NCBI RefSeq assembly: GCF_000420625.1
Contig: NZ_ATVH01000013.1
Span: 248,001-312,000 of the forward strand
Direction: 5' to 3'
Source of the DNA: Fodinicurvata sediminis DSM 21159
Lineage (GTDB): Bacteria > Pseudomonadota > Alphaproteobacteria > Kiloniellales > DSM-21159
DNA length: 64,000 nucleotides
Position 1 is the stretch's first letter, and every line of letters starts with the position of its first letter. Under the pieces are notes generated by a model. The model saw nothing but the letters and a program-made list of their open reading frames with translations, had not been told where the DNA came from and did no database searches. Both the position numbers and the translations under genes were made by a program. Shown in pieces: positions 56,178 to 64,000 of this stretch.

Positions 56178-57068
56178 ATGAAGACAGACACACAAACCTC
56201 CCCTCCCGCCCTTGAAGGTTTTGCACCCCTGGCCGAGCGTTATGACGGCTTCATCTGTGACCTCTGGGGCGTTCTCCACGACGGCGTCACCGCCTTTCCG
56301 CATGCCTTGAACTGCCTTGAAGAACTCAAGGCCCTGGGCAAGAAGATCGTCATCCTGTCCAACGCGCCACGACGCGCCGCCGAGGTCGAGGGGCGCATGA
56401 ACGAGATGGGCATACGCCCCGATCTCTATCAGGGTGTCATGTCCTCGGGGGAAGAGACCTGGCGCCACCTGAAGACGCGGCCCGACTCCTTTTACCAGTC
56501 GCTGGGTCAGGCCTGCTTCCATCTGGGGCCGGATCGCGACCAGGGCATGCGCCAGGACCTGGACTATCGCTTCGTGGAAGCCATTCCCGAGGCCGATTTT
56601 GTGCTGAACACCGGCGCCCACATGTCCGAGGACACGCTGGACAACTACCGCCACGAACTGGAAGAGGCGGTCAGCCACAAACTGCCCATGATCTGTGCCA
56701 ATCCAGACCTGGAGGTTATCCGCGGCGGCAAGCGCGAGATCTGTGCCGGCCTTCTGGCCGAAGCCTACGAGGAAATGGGCGGTCGGGTGCGCTACCATGG
56801 CAAACCGCATGTGGAGATTTACGACAGCTGTTTCGCACTGCTCGAGGGCATCGATCGCAGCCGCATTGCCGCCGTGGGCGATTCCCTGCGCACCGACATT
56901 GCGGGGGCACAGGCCGCCGGGGTGGATGGACTCTTCGTGGTTGGCGGCATCCATGCCGAAGCCCTGGGCATCGAGGAAGGTCAGTTGCCCTCGGCAGACG
57001 CCCTGAATGGACTTTACAGCGATCGTGGCATCACACCGGCAGCGGCCCTTCCCGTCTTCCGCTGGTAG
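56178..57068 (+). CDS. TIGR01459 family HAD-superfamily hydrolase
   Basis: A 296-residue HAD phosphatase of the NagD-like subgroup. Motif I is CDLWGVLHDG, with the nucleophilic Asp and a Trp in place of the second Asp of the usual DxD, as in the TIGR01459 group. Motif II is ILSNAPRR, a GKPHVEIY segment supplies the motif III lysine, and motif IV is GDSLRTDIAGAQAAGVDGLFV. It is predicted to dephosphorylate a small metabolite, unknown here. It begins 70 bases after the EAL gene. Confidence 0.88.
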   Translation: MKTDTQTSPPALEGFAPLAERYDGFICDLWGVLHDGVTAFPHALNCLEELKALGKKIVILSNAPRRAAEVEGRMNEMGIRPDLYQGVMSSGEETWRHLKTRPDSFYQSLGQACFHLGPDRDQGMRQDLDYRFVEAIPEADFVLNTGAHMSEDTLDNYRHELEEAVSHKLPMICANPDLEVIRGGKREICAGLLAEAYEEMGGRVRYHGKPHVEIYDSCFALLEGIDRSRIAAVGDSLRTDIAGAQAAGVDGLFVVGGIHAEALGIEEGQLPSADALNGLYSDRGITPAAALPVFRW

Positions 57069-57194
57069 CGATAACCAGCCCGTCGCAGCTGCCAGCCTGC
57101 GGGAAATGGACAGCCGGGTTCGCGAATGGTTATATGCGCAGGGTAGCGGAGCCACTCCGCCGCCAGCGCCCAAACCACAAGCAGGCAGGAGCCC

Positions 57195-59354
57195 ATGGCC
57201 AATTTTTCCAAGCCGTCACGTGAAGACTGGGAAGCCCTGGCCGCCAAGGAACTGAAGGATCGCGATCCCGAAAGCCTGAACTGGCAGACGCCCGAAGGAA
57301 TCACGGTCAAGCCACTCTACACGGCGGAAGACCTGGAAGCGCTCGAACTTGAGCCCGGCTTGCCCGGTTTCGCCCCCTTCCTGCGCGGGCCGCGCGCCAC
57401 CATGTACGCCGGCCGCCCCTGGACCCTGCGTCAGTACGCCGGCTTCTCCACCGCCGAGGCCTCCAATGCCTTCTACAAGGACAACCTGAAAGCCGGGCAG
57501 AAGGGCCTGTCCGTGGCCTTCGATCTGGCCACCCACCGCGGCTACGACTCCGACCATCCGCGGGTGCGCGGCGACGTGGGCAAGGCCGGCGTGGCCATCG
57601 ACTCTGTGGAGGACATGAAGATCCTCTTCGACGGCATCCCCCTGGACGAGATGACAGTCTCCATGACCATGAACGGCGCCGTTCTGCCGGTCATGGCCAA
57701 TTTCATCGTCGCCGCCGAGGAACAGGGCGTACCGCCGGAGAAGCTGGGCGGGACCATCCAGAACGACATCCTGAAGGAGTTCATGGTCCGCAACACCTAT
57801 ATCTATCCGCCCGAGCCCTCCATGCGGATCGTCGCCGACATCATCGCCTACACGGCCGAGAAGATGCCGCGCTTCAACTCGGTGTCCATTTCCGGCTATC
57901 ATATGCAGGAAGCCGGCGCGACGGCGGTCCAGGAGCTGGCCTTCACCATCGCCGACGGACTGGAGTACGTACGCGCCGCCCAGGCGCGCGGGCTACAGGT
58001 AGATTCCTTCGCCCCGCGCCTGTCCTTCTTCTTCGCCATTGGCATGAACTTCTTCATGGAGGTCGCCAAGCTGCGCGCGGCACGCTACCTCTGGGCGGAC
58101 TACATGCGCGATCTCTTCGCGGCCGAGGATCCGCGTTCGCTGATGCTGCGCACCCACTGCCAGACGTCGGGTGTGTCGCTGACCGAGCAGGATGCCTACA
58201 ACAACGTGGTGCGCACCACCATCGAAGCGCTTGCGGCGGCCCTGGGGGGCACGCAGTCCCTGCACACCAACGCCCTCGACGAAGCCGTTGGCCTACCTAC
58301 GCCCTTCTCGGCCCGCATTGCCCGCAACACCCAGCTGATCCTGCAGGAGGAAACGGGCATTACAAATGTCGTCGACCCGCTGGGCGGCAGCTATTACGTG
58401 GAAAGTCTGACGGCTTCCCTGGTCGAGCAGGCCCGCGAGCTGATCACCGAGGTCGAGGATCTGGGTGGCATGACCCGGGCCGTGGAAAGCGGCATGCCCA
58501 AGCAACGCATCGAGGAAGCCGCGGCCCGCCGACAAGCGCGTATCGACCGGGGCGAGGAGAGCATCATCGGGGTCAACCGCTATCGCTCTGATGCGGCCGA
58601 GGAAATCGACATCCTGGACATCGACAACAGCCAGGTGCTGAAATCCCAGACGGCGCGGCTGGAGAAACTGCGGGCCGAACGCGACGAATCGGCCTGCCTC
58701 AAGGCCCTGGAAGCCCTGAGTGCGGGCGCCGAGGAGGGCGAGGCCAATCTGCTGGAACTGTCGATCGATGCGGCGCGCGCCCGTGCCACTGTGGGGGAGA
58801 TTTCCGATGCGCTTGAAAAGGTCTTCACGAGGCACCGCGCCGTGACCCGCTCGATTGCCGGTGTCTATGGCTCTGCCTACGAAGGCGACGCGGGCTTCCG
58901 TCACATCCAGCAGGAGGTGGAAGGCTTTGCCGAACGCTACGGGCGGCGCCCGCGCATGCTGGTGGTCAAGATGGGGCAGGACGGGCACGATCGCGGCGCC
59001 CGCGTGATTGCCACGGCCTTTGCCGATATTGGATTCGACGTGGATGTGGGCCCGCTGTTCCAGACACCCGAGGAAGCGGCGCGCCAGGCCATCGAGAACG
59101 ACGTGCACGTGGTCGGAATCTCAAGCCAGGCGGCCGGCCACAAGACGCTGGTGCCCGGCCTGATGGAAGCGCTCAAAGCCGAGGAGGCAGAAGACGTGCT
59201 TGTGGTCTGCGGCGGCGTGATCCCGCCGCAAGATTATGACTTCCTGCGCAATCAGGGGGTTTCGGCCATCTACGGCCCCGGCACCAATATCCCCGAGGCG
59301 GCCCACGAAATCATGCGTCTGCTCGAAACACAGGCAAGCCATGCCGCAGAATGA
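57195..59354 (+). CDS. scpA: Methylmalonyl-CoA mutase, single-chain AdoCbl-dependent
   Basis: Interconverts methylmalonyl-CoA and succinyl-CoA (propionate pathway). The 719 residues include the N-terminal TIM-barrel with [21 protein letters not shown] and [14 protein letters not shown], and a C-terminal B12 domain (about 580-719) with the DGHDRG cobalamin-binding motif. Both parts are in one chain, so this is the homodimeric type. Its chaperone gene meaB starts at 63813. ATG 57195 follows an AGGAG about 6 bases upstream. The next gene starts inside or just after its end. Confidence 0.96.
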   Translation: MANFSKPSREDWEALAAKELKDRDPESLNWQTPEGITVKPLYTAEDLEALELEPGLPGFAPFLRGPRATMYAGRPWTLRQYAGFSTAEASNAFYKDNLKAGQKGLSVAFDLATHRGYDSDHPRVRGDVGKAGVAIDSVEDMKILFDGIPLDEMTVSMTMNGAVLPVMANFIVAAEEQGVPPEKLGGTIQNDILKEFMVRNTYIYPPEPSMRIVADIIAYTAEKMPRFNSVSISGYHMQEAGATAVQELAFTIADGLEYVRAAQARGLQVDSFAPRLSFFFAIGMNFFMEVAKLRAARYLWADYMRDLFAAEDPRSLMLRTHCQTSGVSLTEQDAYNNVVRTTIEALAAALGGTQSLHTNALDEAVGLPTPFSARIARNTQLILQEETGITNVVDPLGGSYYVESLTASLVEQARELITEVEDLGGMTRAVESGMPKQRIEEAAARRQARIDRGEESIIGVNRYRSDAAEEIDILDIDNSQVLKSQTARLEKLRAERDESACLKALEALSAGAEEGEANLLELSIDAARARATVGEISDALEKVFTRHRAVTRSIAGVYGSAYEGDAGFRHIQQEVEGFAERYGRRPRMLVVKMGQDGHDRGARVIATAFADIGFDVDVGPLFQTPEEAARQAIENDVHVVGISSQAAGHKTLVPGLMEALKAEEAEDVLVVCGGVIPPQDYDFLRNQGVSAIYGPGTNIPEAAHEIMRLLETQASHAAE

Positions 59355-59388
59355 TGGACAAACGACAGAAAAGCAGGGGGGATTAACC

Positions 59389-61893
59389 GTGCAGGCGCAG
59401 CAGGCAAGCGCTTCGTCCGAATCGAAAGGTCAGACCTCAGGCACCACGTCCGGCAAGACCGCGGATTCCCATAAGACAGGCGCCCCAAAACCGGAACCGG
59501 GTCACGAGACAAAACCCGACCCCCTGTCCGAACGCCGGGCCATGGCACCCGGACTCCTGCTGTTCGGCATCCTGATCAGCGGCGTCTGGATTGCCGGGGT
59601 CCTGTGGTACCTGGACAGCCAGCTTGGCTGGGCTGTCCTGGAATCCCTGCTGCCTCACGAACTGGCTCTGATTGCATCGGGGACGCTCCTGCCCCTGCTC
59701 TTCCTCTGGCTGCTGCTGTTCTTCATCGCTGTCAGCCTGCGCCTGCAGGCACAGAATGCCGTTCTCGGAAATCACCTGAAGGAATTGCTGGCCCCCGCCG
59801 ACGCACAGAACAAGCGGGCCCGCGAGCTGGCCGACAGCCTCGAGAAACAGAAGAACATGGTGTCCCAGGCCGGCGAAGCCCTGTCGGAGCGGCTGGAAAA
59901 ACAACAGACGGCCCTGGAAAAACGCACACAGTCACTGGAAAGCCTGAGCCAGGCGCTGGACACTTCGTTGGGGCAACGCGCCGAACAGATATCCTCGGCC
60001 ACCCAGACGCTCAATTCCGAGCTGGACCGTTCGCGCAGCACCACCGAAGAGCAGGTGGCCGCGCTGGAACGCGCAGCCAGTCGCGCGCGCTTTGCTGCCA
60101 AGGACGTGGCCGAGGCCCTGGGTGAACCCGTCTCGCGCCTGGCCCATGCCGCCGAGGTCGCCGTGGAGGGCAGTGCCCAGGCCAGTTCTGTCATGGGACG
60201 CTATGCCGGCGAACTGCAGGAGACCTGTACGCAGATTCGCGAAGCAACCGAACAGGTACGCTCTGCCCTGGAACAGGACGTCAGTTCCATTCGCAGCAGC
60301 ACCCGCGAGCTGGCCGAGGAAAGCCGTTCTTTCGGCGAAAGCGTACGCGATCAGGTGTCCCAGCTGGGCGCAGCCTTCGATCATGGTGTCAACCAGGCCG
60401 ACTACCTGAAGGCCACGCTGGGCAACCAGCTTGAAGATCTGCAGGCGCTCTCCACCGAAATCGACAGCCGTACGCGTAACCTGACCGAGCAGATACAGCC
60501 GATCGTCGCTGAACTGCACTCGGCCTTCGACGAAACTGCCGCCGAGGCCCGCCGTCTGGGCAGCAGCTTCCAGCAGCAGTCGGCCATGCTTTCGGACACC
60601 GCGGAACAGGCCGCTGGCCGGCTGCGCGGCGCGGTGGAATCGGCGCGTAGTGATCTGGAAGCCAGTGGCCAGGCTACCTCGCAGAGCTTTGCCGACATGA
60701 CAGGGCATGTGGTGCGCCGCCTGCAGGAGGCCGGGGACGCCGTGCGTCCACATGTTCAGTCGCTGATCGCCGCCTCGGACCGGGCCTTCGAACGCGCCGA
60801 ACAGGCGGGCGGCACCTTCAAGACGCGAGCCGAGGAGTTGCGCGCGGCCACCGACGGTGCCGTGGCCGAAATCGAACGCAGCAGCGAGTCCCTGCGCGGC
60901 CTGGCCGAGGAGCTGACCCACAGCTCGCAGGAAGCCCAGACAGCCGGCAAGGATACGCTCGGCAGCCTACAGGAACAGAACGAGGCCCTGAACGCGTCCT
61001 CCACCGCCGCCCAACGCTCGGCCGGCAACCTGAGCGGGGCTGTGCGCGAGGAACTGCGCCGCCTGGCCGGCCTGGTCACCGAACTGGAGAAACTCTCCAC
61101 GGCCACGCGCGGGCTGATGTCCGATCAGGAGAAGAACCTGCGTGAGGCCAGCCGCGAAGCCGTCAAGACATCGGAAAGCGTCAAGGGTGAACTGGACAGC
61201 CAGACACAGTCGCTGAGCCGGCAGAGCGAACAGATCCTGGAGCGTTTGCGCCAGGTCGGCGAAACCCTGAACGAGCGCGCGGCCGCCCTTATGGATTCCA
61301 CGGACAAGGCACTGGCGCGCGCCAGCGAGGTGGGCCGCAGCTTCGACAGCCAGAGCGAAAGCTTTTCGCGCACCGTGCAACAGACAGCGCGTCAGCTGAA
61401 GGAGGTTAGCGACCTTTGCGTACAGCAGGCCGAAGAGTTGCGCCAGGCCTCGGATGAAGCCGGCCAGACGTCGGTCCGCCTGAAGCAGAGCGACCTGGAA
61501 ACACGTCGCGATCTGTTCCTGCGCAGTGCCACCGTGATGCTGCAGGACCTGCAGTCGAATTCCGTCGAACTGGCAAAGTTCCTCGAGGAGGACGTGCCCG
61601 ACGACCTATGGAAACGTTGGCGCAAGGGCGAGAAGAACGTTTTCCTGCGCCGCCTGCTCAAGCGCCGCCAGGATGGCTATGCACAGCAGGCCATCACTCA
61701 GCGTTACGAGAACGACGAGAACTTCCGCGAGCAGGCCAACCGCTACATGACCCAGTTCGAAGCCCTGGTGAATCAGGCTGCCGATTGCGATCCGGAAAAC
61801 ATCCTGACCGCCACCTTCATGACCGCCGACGTCGGCAAGGTCTACCTTCTGCTGGCCCGCTCCACGGGGCGCCCCGGCCTTGCGCAGGAGTAA
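59389..61893 (+). CDS. Large coiled-coil inner-membrane protein of unknown function
   Basis: An 834-residue protein not matched to any named family. A Ser/Gly/Lys/Pro-rich N-terminus (1-50) is followed by two transmembrane helices (about 54-74 and 92-115) and about 550 residues of near-continuous Gln/Glu/Ala/Ser/Arg-rich helix (about 120-690) with apolipoprotein- or methyl-accepting-protein-like repeats such as ETAAEARRLGSSFQQQS. A distinct C-terminal part (about 700-834) contains VMLQDLQSNSVELAKFLEEDVPDDLWKRW-like sequence and may be globular. The start is a GTG with AGGGGGGA 7 bases upstream; ATG 59341 is an alternative. It overlaps the following ABC gene. Confidence 0.8.
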   Translation: MQAQQASASSESKGQTSGTTSGKTADSHKTGAPKPEPGHETKPDPLSERRAMAPGLLLFGILISGVWIAGVLWYLDSQLGWAVLESLLPHELALIASGTLLPLLFLWLLLFFIAVSLRLQAQNAVLGNHLKELLAPADAQNKRARELADSLEKQKNMVSQAGEALSERLEKQQTALEKRTQSLESLSQALDTSLGQRAEQISSATQTLNSELDRSRSTTEEQVAALERAASRARFAAKDVAEALGEPVSRLAHAAEVAVEGSAQASSVMGRYAGELQETCTQIREATEQVRSALEQDVSSIRSSTRELAEESRSFGESVRDQVSQLGAAFDHGVNQADYLKATLGNQLEDLQALSTEIDSRTRNLTEQIQPIVAELHSAFDETAAEARRLGSSFQQQSAMLSDTAEQAAGRLRGAVESARSDLEASGQATSQSFADMTGHVVRRLQEAGDAVRPHVQSLIAASDRAFERAEQAGGTFKTRAEELRAATDGAVAEIERSSESLRGLAEELTHSSQEAQTAGKDTLGSLQEQNEALNASSTAAQRSAGNLSGAVREELRRLAGLVTELEKLSTATRGLMSDQEKNLREASREAVKTSESVKGELDSQTQSLSRQSEQILERLRQVGETLNERAAALMDSTDKALARASEVGRSFDSQSESFSRTVQQTARQLKEVSDLCVQQAEELRQASDEAGQTSVRLKQSDLETRRDLFLRSATVMLQDLQSNSVELAKFLEEDVPDDLWKRWRKGEKNVFLRRLLKRRQDGYAQQAITQRYENDENFREQANRYMTQFEALVNQAADCDPENILTATFMTADVGKVYLLLARSTGRPGLAQE

Positions 61894-63736
61894 CAAGGAG
61901 CCCGAGCTCAAGCTGGATACGGGCACTCAACGGTCGCATTGGAAAACCTTGTACGACCTGCTGCCCGAGCTCTGGCCTCCGGATCGCCCGGACCTGAAGC
62001 GACGCGTCGTTGCCGCCATGATCTTCCTGGTGGCCGCCAAGCTTGCCACGGTGGGCGTGCCCCTGATCTACAAGGCTGCCGTCGACAACCTGACGGCGTT
62101 TGCCGAGTCGAGCGGGGCGGTTTCAGGCGAATTGCTGTTGCCGGTCTGGCTGATCCTGGCCTATGGGGCAGCGCGCATCATTTCGCTGTCGTTCCAGGAG
62201 TTGCGCGATGCGCTTTTCGCCCGCGTCGGCCAGCGCGCAGTGCGCCGGGCGGGACTGCGCACCTTCCGCTACCTGCATGCCCTGTCCCTGCGCTTTCACC
62301 TGGACCGTCAGACCGGAGGCCTCTCGCGGGTCATCGAGCGCGGCACCAAGGCCATCGACACGCTTCTGTCACTGGCCCTCTTTTCCATCGTACCCACGGT
62401 CATCGAACTGACCCTCACCGCCGGCATCCTCTGGTGGCTCTACGGCTTCGAGATCGCCGCGGTCACCTTCCTGACCGTGCTGCTCTACATCGTCTACACC
62501 TACCGCATCACGGAATGGCGCCTGAAGCTGCGCCGGCGCATGAACGAAAGCGATCAGCAGGCCAACACGCGCGCCATCGACAGTCTGCTCAACTACGAGA
62601 CGGTCAAGTACTTCAACAACGAGGAGCGCGAGGCCGCGCGCCTGGACGAGGGCCTGCGCATCTATGAAGGGGCGGCCACCCAGTCGAAGACCAGCCTCTC
62701 CCTGCTCAACATCGGTCAGGCCGCCATCATCTCCATCGGCGCCACGAGCCTGATGGTCATGGCTGCCTTCCGGGTCTCGGCAGGTACCATGACCATCGGT
62801 GACTTCGTGGCGGTCAACACCTACATGATGCAGCTGGCGCAACCGCTCAATTTCTTCGGCTTCGTCTATCGCGAGATCAAGCAGTCGCTTGTGGACATGG
62901 AAACCATGTTTTCGCTGCTGCGCGTGCCGGCCGAGGTGACCGACCGTGCCGAAGCCCCGGCACTGAAGGTGGAAAGGGGGTGGGTCACCTTCGAGGAGGT
63001 GCGCTTCTATTACCAGCCTGAGCGCGAAATCCTGAAAGGCGTGAGTTTCGAGATCCCCCCTGGACGCAAGCTGGCGGTCGTGGGGGCCAGCGGGGCCGGC
63101 AAATCCACGCTCTCGCGCCTGCTATTCCGTTTCTACGATGTCACCGGTGGCGCCATCAGGATCGACGGACAGGATATCCGAGAGGTCAGCCAGGATTCCC
63201 TGCGCGCGGCCATCGGGATCGTTCCTCAGGACACCGTGCTGTTCAACGACACACTTGGCTACAACATAGCCTACGGCCGCCCGGACTGCAGCCGTGCCGA
63301 TGTCGAGCACGCCGCGGCCATCGCCCAGCTCGACCGCTTCGTCGCCAGCCTGCCCGAAGGCTACGACACCCAGGTTGGCGAGCGCGGCCTGAAGCTTTCC
63401 GGCGGCGAGAAGCAGCGTGTGGCCATCGCCCGAATGGTCCTGAAGGAGCCCGCGATCCTGATCTTCGACGAGGCCACCTCGGCGCTCGACAGCCAGACGG
63501 AGCAGGAAATCCTGAAAAGCCTGAACGAAGTAAGCCGGGCGCGCACGACGCTTGTCATTGCCCACCGCCTGTCCACCGTCGTTGATGCCGACGAGATCGT
63601 GGTTCTGGAAGCCGGGCGTGTCGCGGAGCGCGGCAACCATAGCGACCTGCTGGCCCGCGACGGGCTTTACGCCGCCATGTGGCGGCGGCAGCAGGAAAAA
63701 GGAGATCGGCAGGAGCCTGGAGAAATGCAAATCTAA
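61880..63736 (+). CDS. ABC exporter of the Atm1/HMT1 type
   Basis: Half-transporter with fused membrane and ATPase domains (618 residues from this start). The membrane part has about six helices and the block NYETVKYFNNEEREAARLDEGLRIYEGAATQSKTSLSLLN, diagnostic of Atm1-type glutathione-polysulfide/heavy-metal exporters. The ATPase part has GASGAGKST, LSGGEKQRVAIARM and ILIFDEATSALD. The frame begins at a TTG (61880) inside the end of the previous gene; AAGGAG at 61895 hints at a start slightly further on, but no standard start codon sits at the right distance. The 5' boundary is therefore uncertain. Confidence 0.88.
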   Translation: MRRSNKEPELKLDTGTQRSHWKTLYDLLPELWPPDRPDLKRRVVAAMIFLVAAKLATVGVPLIYKAAVDNLTAFAESSGAVSGELLLPVWLILAYGAARIISLSFQELRDALFARVGQRAVRRAGLRTFRYLHALSLRFHLDRQTGGLSRVIERGTKAIDTLLSLALFSIVPTVIELTLTAGILWWLYGFEIAAVTFLTVLLYIVYTYRITEWRLKLRRRMNESDQQANTRAIDSLLNYETVKYFNNEEREAARLDEGLRIYEGAATQSKTSLSLLNIGQAAIISIGATSLMVMAAFRVSAGTMTIGDFVAVNTYMMQLAQPLNFFGFVYREIKQSLVDMETMFSLLRVPAEVTDRAEAPALKVERGWVTFEEVRFYYQPEREILKGVSFEIPPGRKLAVVGASGAGKSTLSRLLFRFYDVTGGAIRIDGQDIREVSQDSLRAAIGIVPQDTVLFNDTLGYNIAYGRPDCSRADVEHAAAIAQLDRFVASLPEGYDTQVGERGLKLSGGEKQRVAIARMVLKEPAILIFDEATSALDSQTEQEILKSLNEVSRARTTLVIAHRLSTVVDADEIVVLEAGRVAERGNHSDLLARDGLYAAMWRRQQEKGDRQEPGEMQI

Positions 63737-63740
63737 AAAT

Positions 63741-63753
63741 GAATTCGGAATTC
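63741..63753. repeat. GAATTC-G-GAATTC motif in the ABC exporter-meaB gap
   Basis: Starts 5 bases after the exporter stop. Shares TGAATTCGGAATTCA exactly (15 bases) with the minus strand of the copy at 47407-47419. Confidence 0.55.
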
Positions 63754-63812
63754 AGAAATAACAGCCTCTATTCCTTTGCAGCGTCCCAGCACCGCGGATA
63801 GATTGCCCGATC

Positions 63813-64000
63813 ATGACCTCCGCCCAGAGCAATCCAGAGACGACTCCAAACCAGACGATCGATGACCCGCAGCTGGTGAAGCTGGCCGAGCAGCTGCGCG
63901 GCGGCAGCCGGCGCGCGCTTGGCCGTGCCATCACGTTGGTGGAATCCACGCGGCTGGACGATCGGGCGCGGGCCGAAAAACTGCTCCAACTGCTTTTGCC
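63813..64000 (+). CDS. meaB: Methylmalonyl-CoA mutase-associated GTPase MeaB, 5' part only
   Basis: The first 62 residues are visible before the window ends. They include LAEQLRGGSRRALGRAITLVES, which matches the N-terminal helical segment (LxxGxRRALARAITLVE) of the MeaB/ArgK/MMAA family. MeaB gates cofactor loading and protects methylmalonyl-CoA mutase, and the mutase gene lies 4.5 kb upstream on the same strand. The P-loop is beyond the window end, so GTPase motifs cannot be checked. Confidence 0.85.
   Translation, partial: MTSAQSNPETTPNQTIDDPQLVKLAEQLRGGSRRALGRAITLVESTRLDDRARAEKLLQLLL

Overview
The window is a stretch of a high-G+C (about 60-65% by eye) chromosome from an alphaproteobacterium, most likely a Rhodospirillales-like lineage. 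This rests on gene families and arrangements typical of that class: a ccmF-G-H-I cytochrome c maturation run, a CpdR-like lone receiver domain, a zinc-ribbon/TM protein divergent from ftsEX, a TIGR02302 (DUF4175) protein after argH-lipoprotein-lysA, a HIG1-domain protein with a PduO-type adenosyltransferase and etfBA-hbd, a TipF-like degenerate EAL protein, and a SAM-II riboswitch in front of metZ. No exact species can be named from sequence alone. The window is dense, mostly housekeeping sequence with about 55 genes, and I found no phage, IS element, CRISPR array, secretion system or biosynthetic cluster.

Layout. 1-3425: end of the cytochrome c maturation operon (ccmF partial, ccmG, ccmH, ccmI). 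3582-6738: a polar amino acid ABC importer (ATPase, binding protein, two permeases). 6751-9269: RhlE-type helicase and a tandem universal stress protein ending in a strong terminator. 9296-11810: thrS-infC, with infC apparently starting at ATA. 11953-15473: alpha/beta hydrolase, NAD-dependent epimerase, TPR protein, glutathione transferase. 15676-19535: lepA and acs, convergent across a shared terminator. 19825-20954: tRNA-Gln followed by an AT-rich 1.1 kb segment holding one lipoprotein gene and closed by a degenerate copy of the tRNA 3' end, which looks like a remnant integrative element. 20970-28476: diguanylate cyclase, receiver protein, zinc-ribbon protein, ftsE-ftsX-ydcF-plsC, and AdoCbl-dependent ribonucleotide reductase. 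28513-36157: TlpA-like thioredoxin, argH-lipoprotein-lysA, DUF4175, pentapeptide-repeat protein. 36309-45812 (all minus): DUF924, metZ with its SAM-II riboswitch, hbd-etfA-etfB, cobalamin adenosyltransferase, HIG1 protein, Ca2+/Na+ antiporter, uvrB. 46137-47464: ahpC-ahpD peroxidase pair behind a palindromic operator candidate. 47516-54791: L,D-transpeptidase-like protein, yggS-ftsY-mtaB-dapF, branched-chain aminotransferase, DUF952, pyrD, ArsC-like protein. 54914-64000: degenerate EAL protein, HAD hydrolase, methylmalonyl-CoA mutase, a large coiled-coil membrane protein, an Atm1-type ABC exporter and the start of meaB.

How the genes fit together. Adenosylcobalamin use recurs: class II ribonucleotide reductase, methylmalonyl-CoA mutase, its chaperone MeaB and the adenosyltransferase that makes the cofactor all lie here. 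Acs, Hbd, ETF and the mutase point to acetate, short-chain acyl-CoA and propionate metabolism in a respiring cell that makes c-type cytochromes. Lysine/DAP (dapF, lysA), arginine (argH), methionine (metZ), branched-chain amino acid and pyrimidine (pyrD) synthesis suggest prototrophy. The items most worth a second look are the tRNA-Gln island remnant, the SAM-II/terminator leader of metZ, the non-AUG infC start, the TipF-like EAL protein, the 834-residue coiled-coil membrane protein, the ahpC operator palindrome, and a recurring GAATTC-N-GAATTC motif at gene ends.
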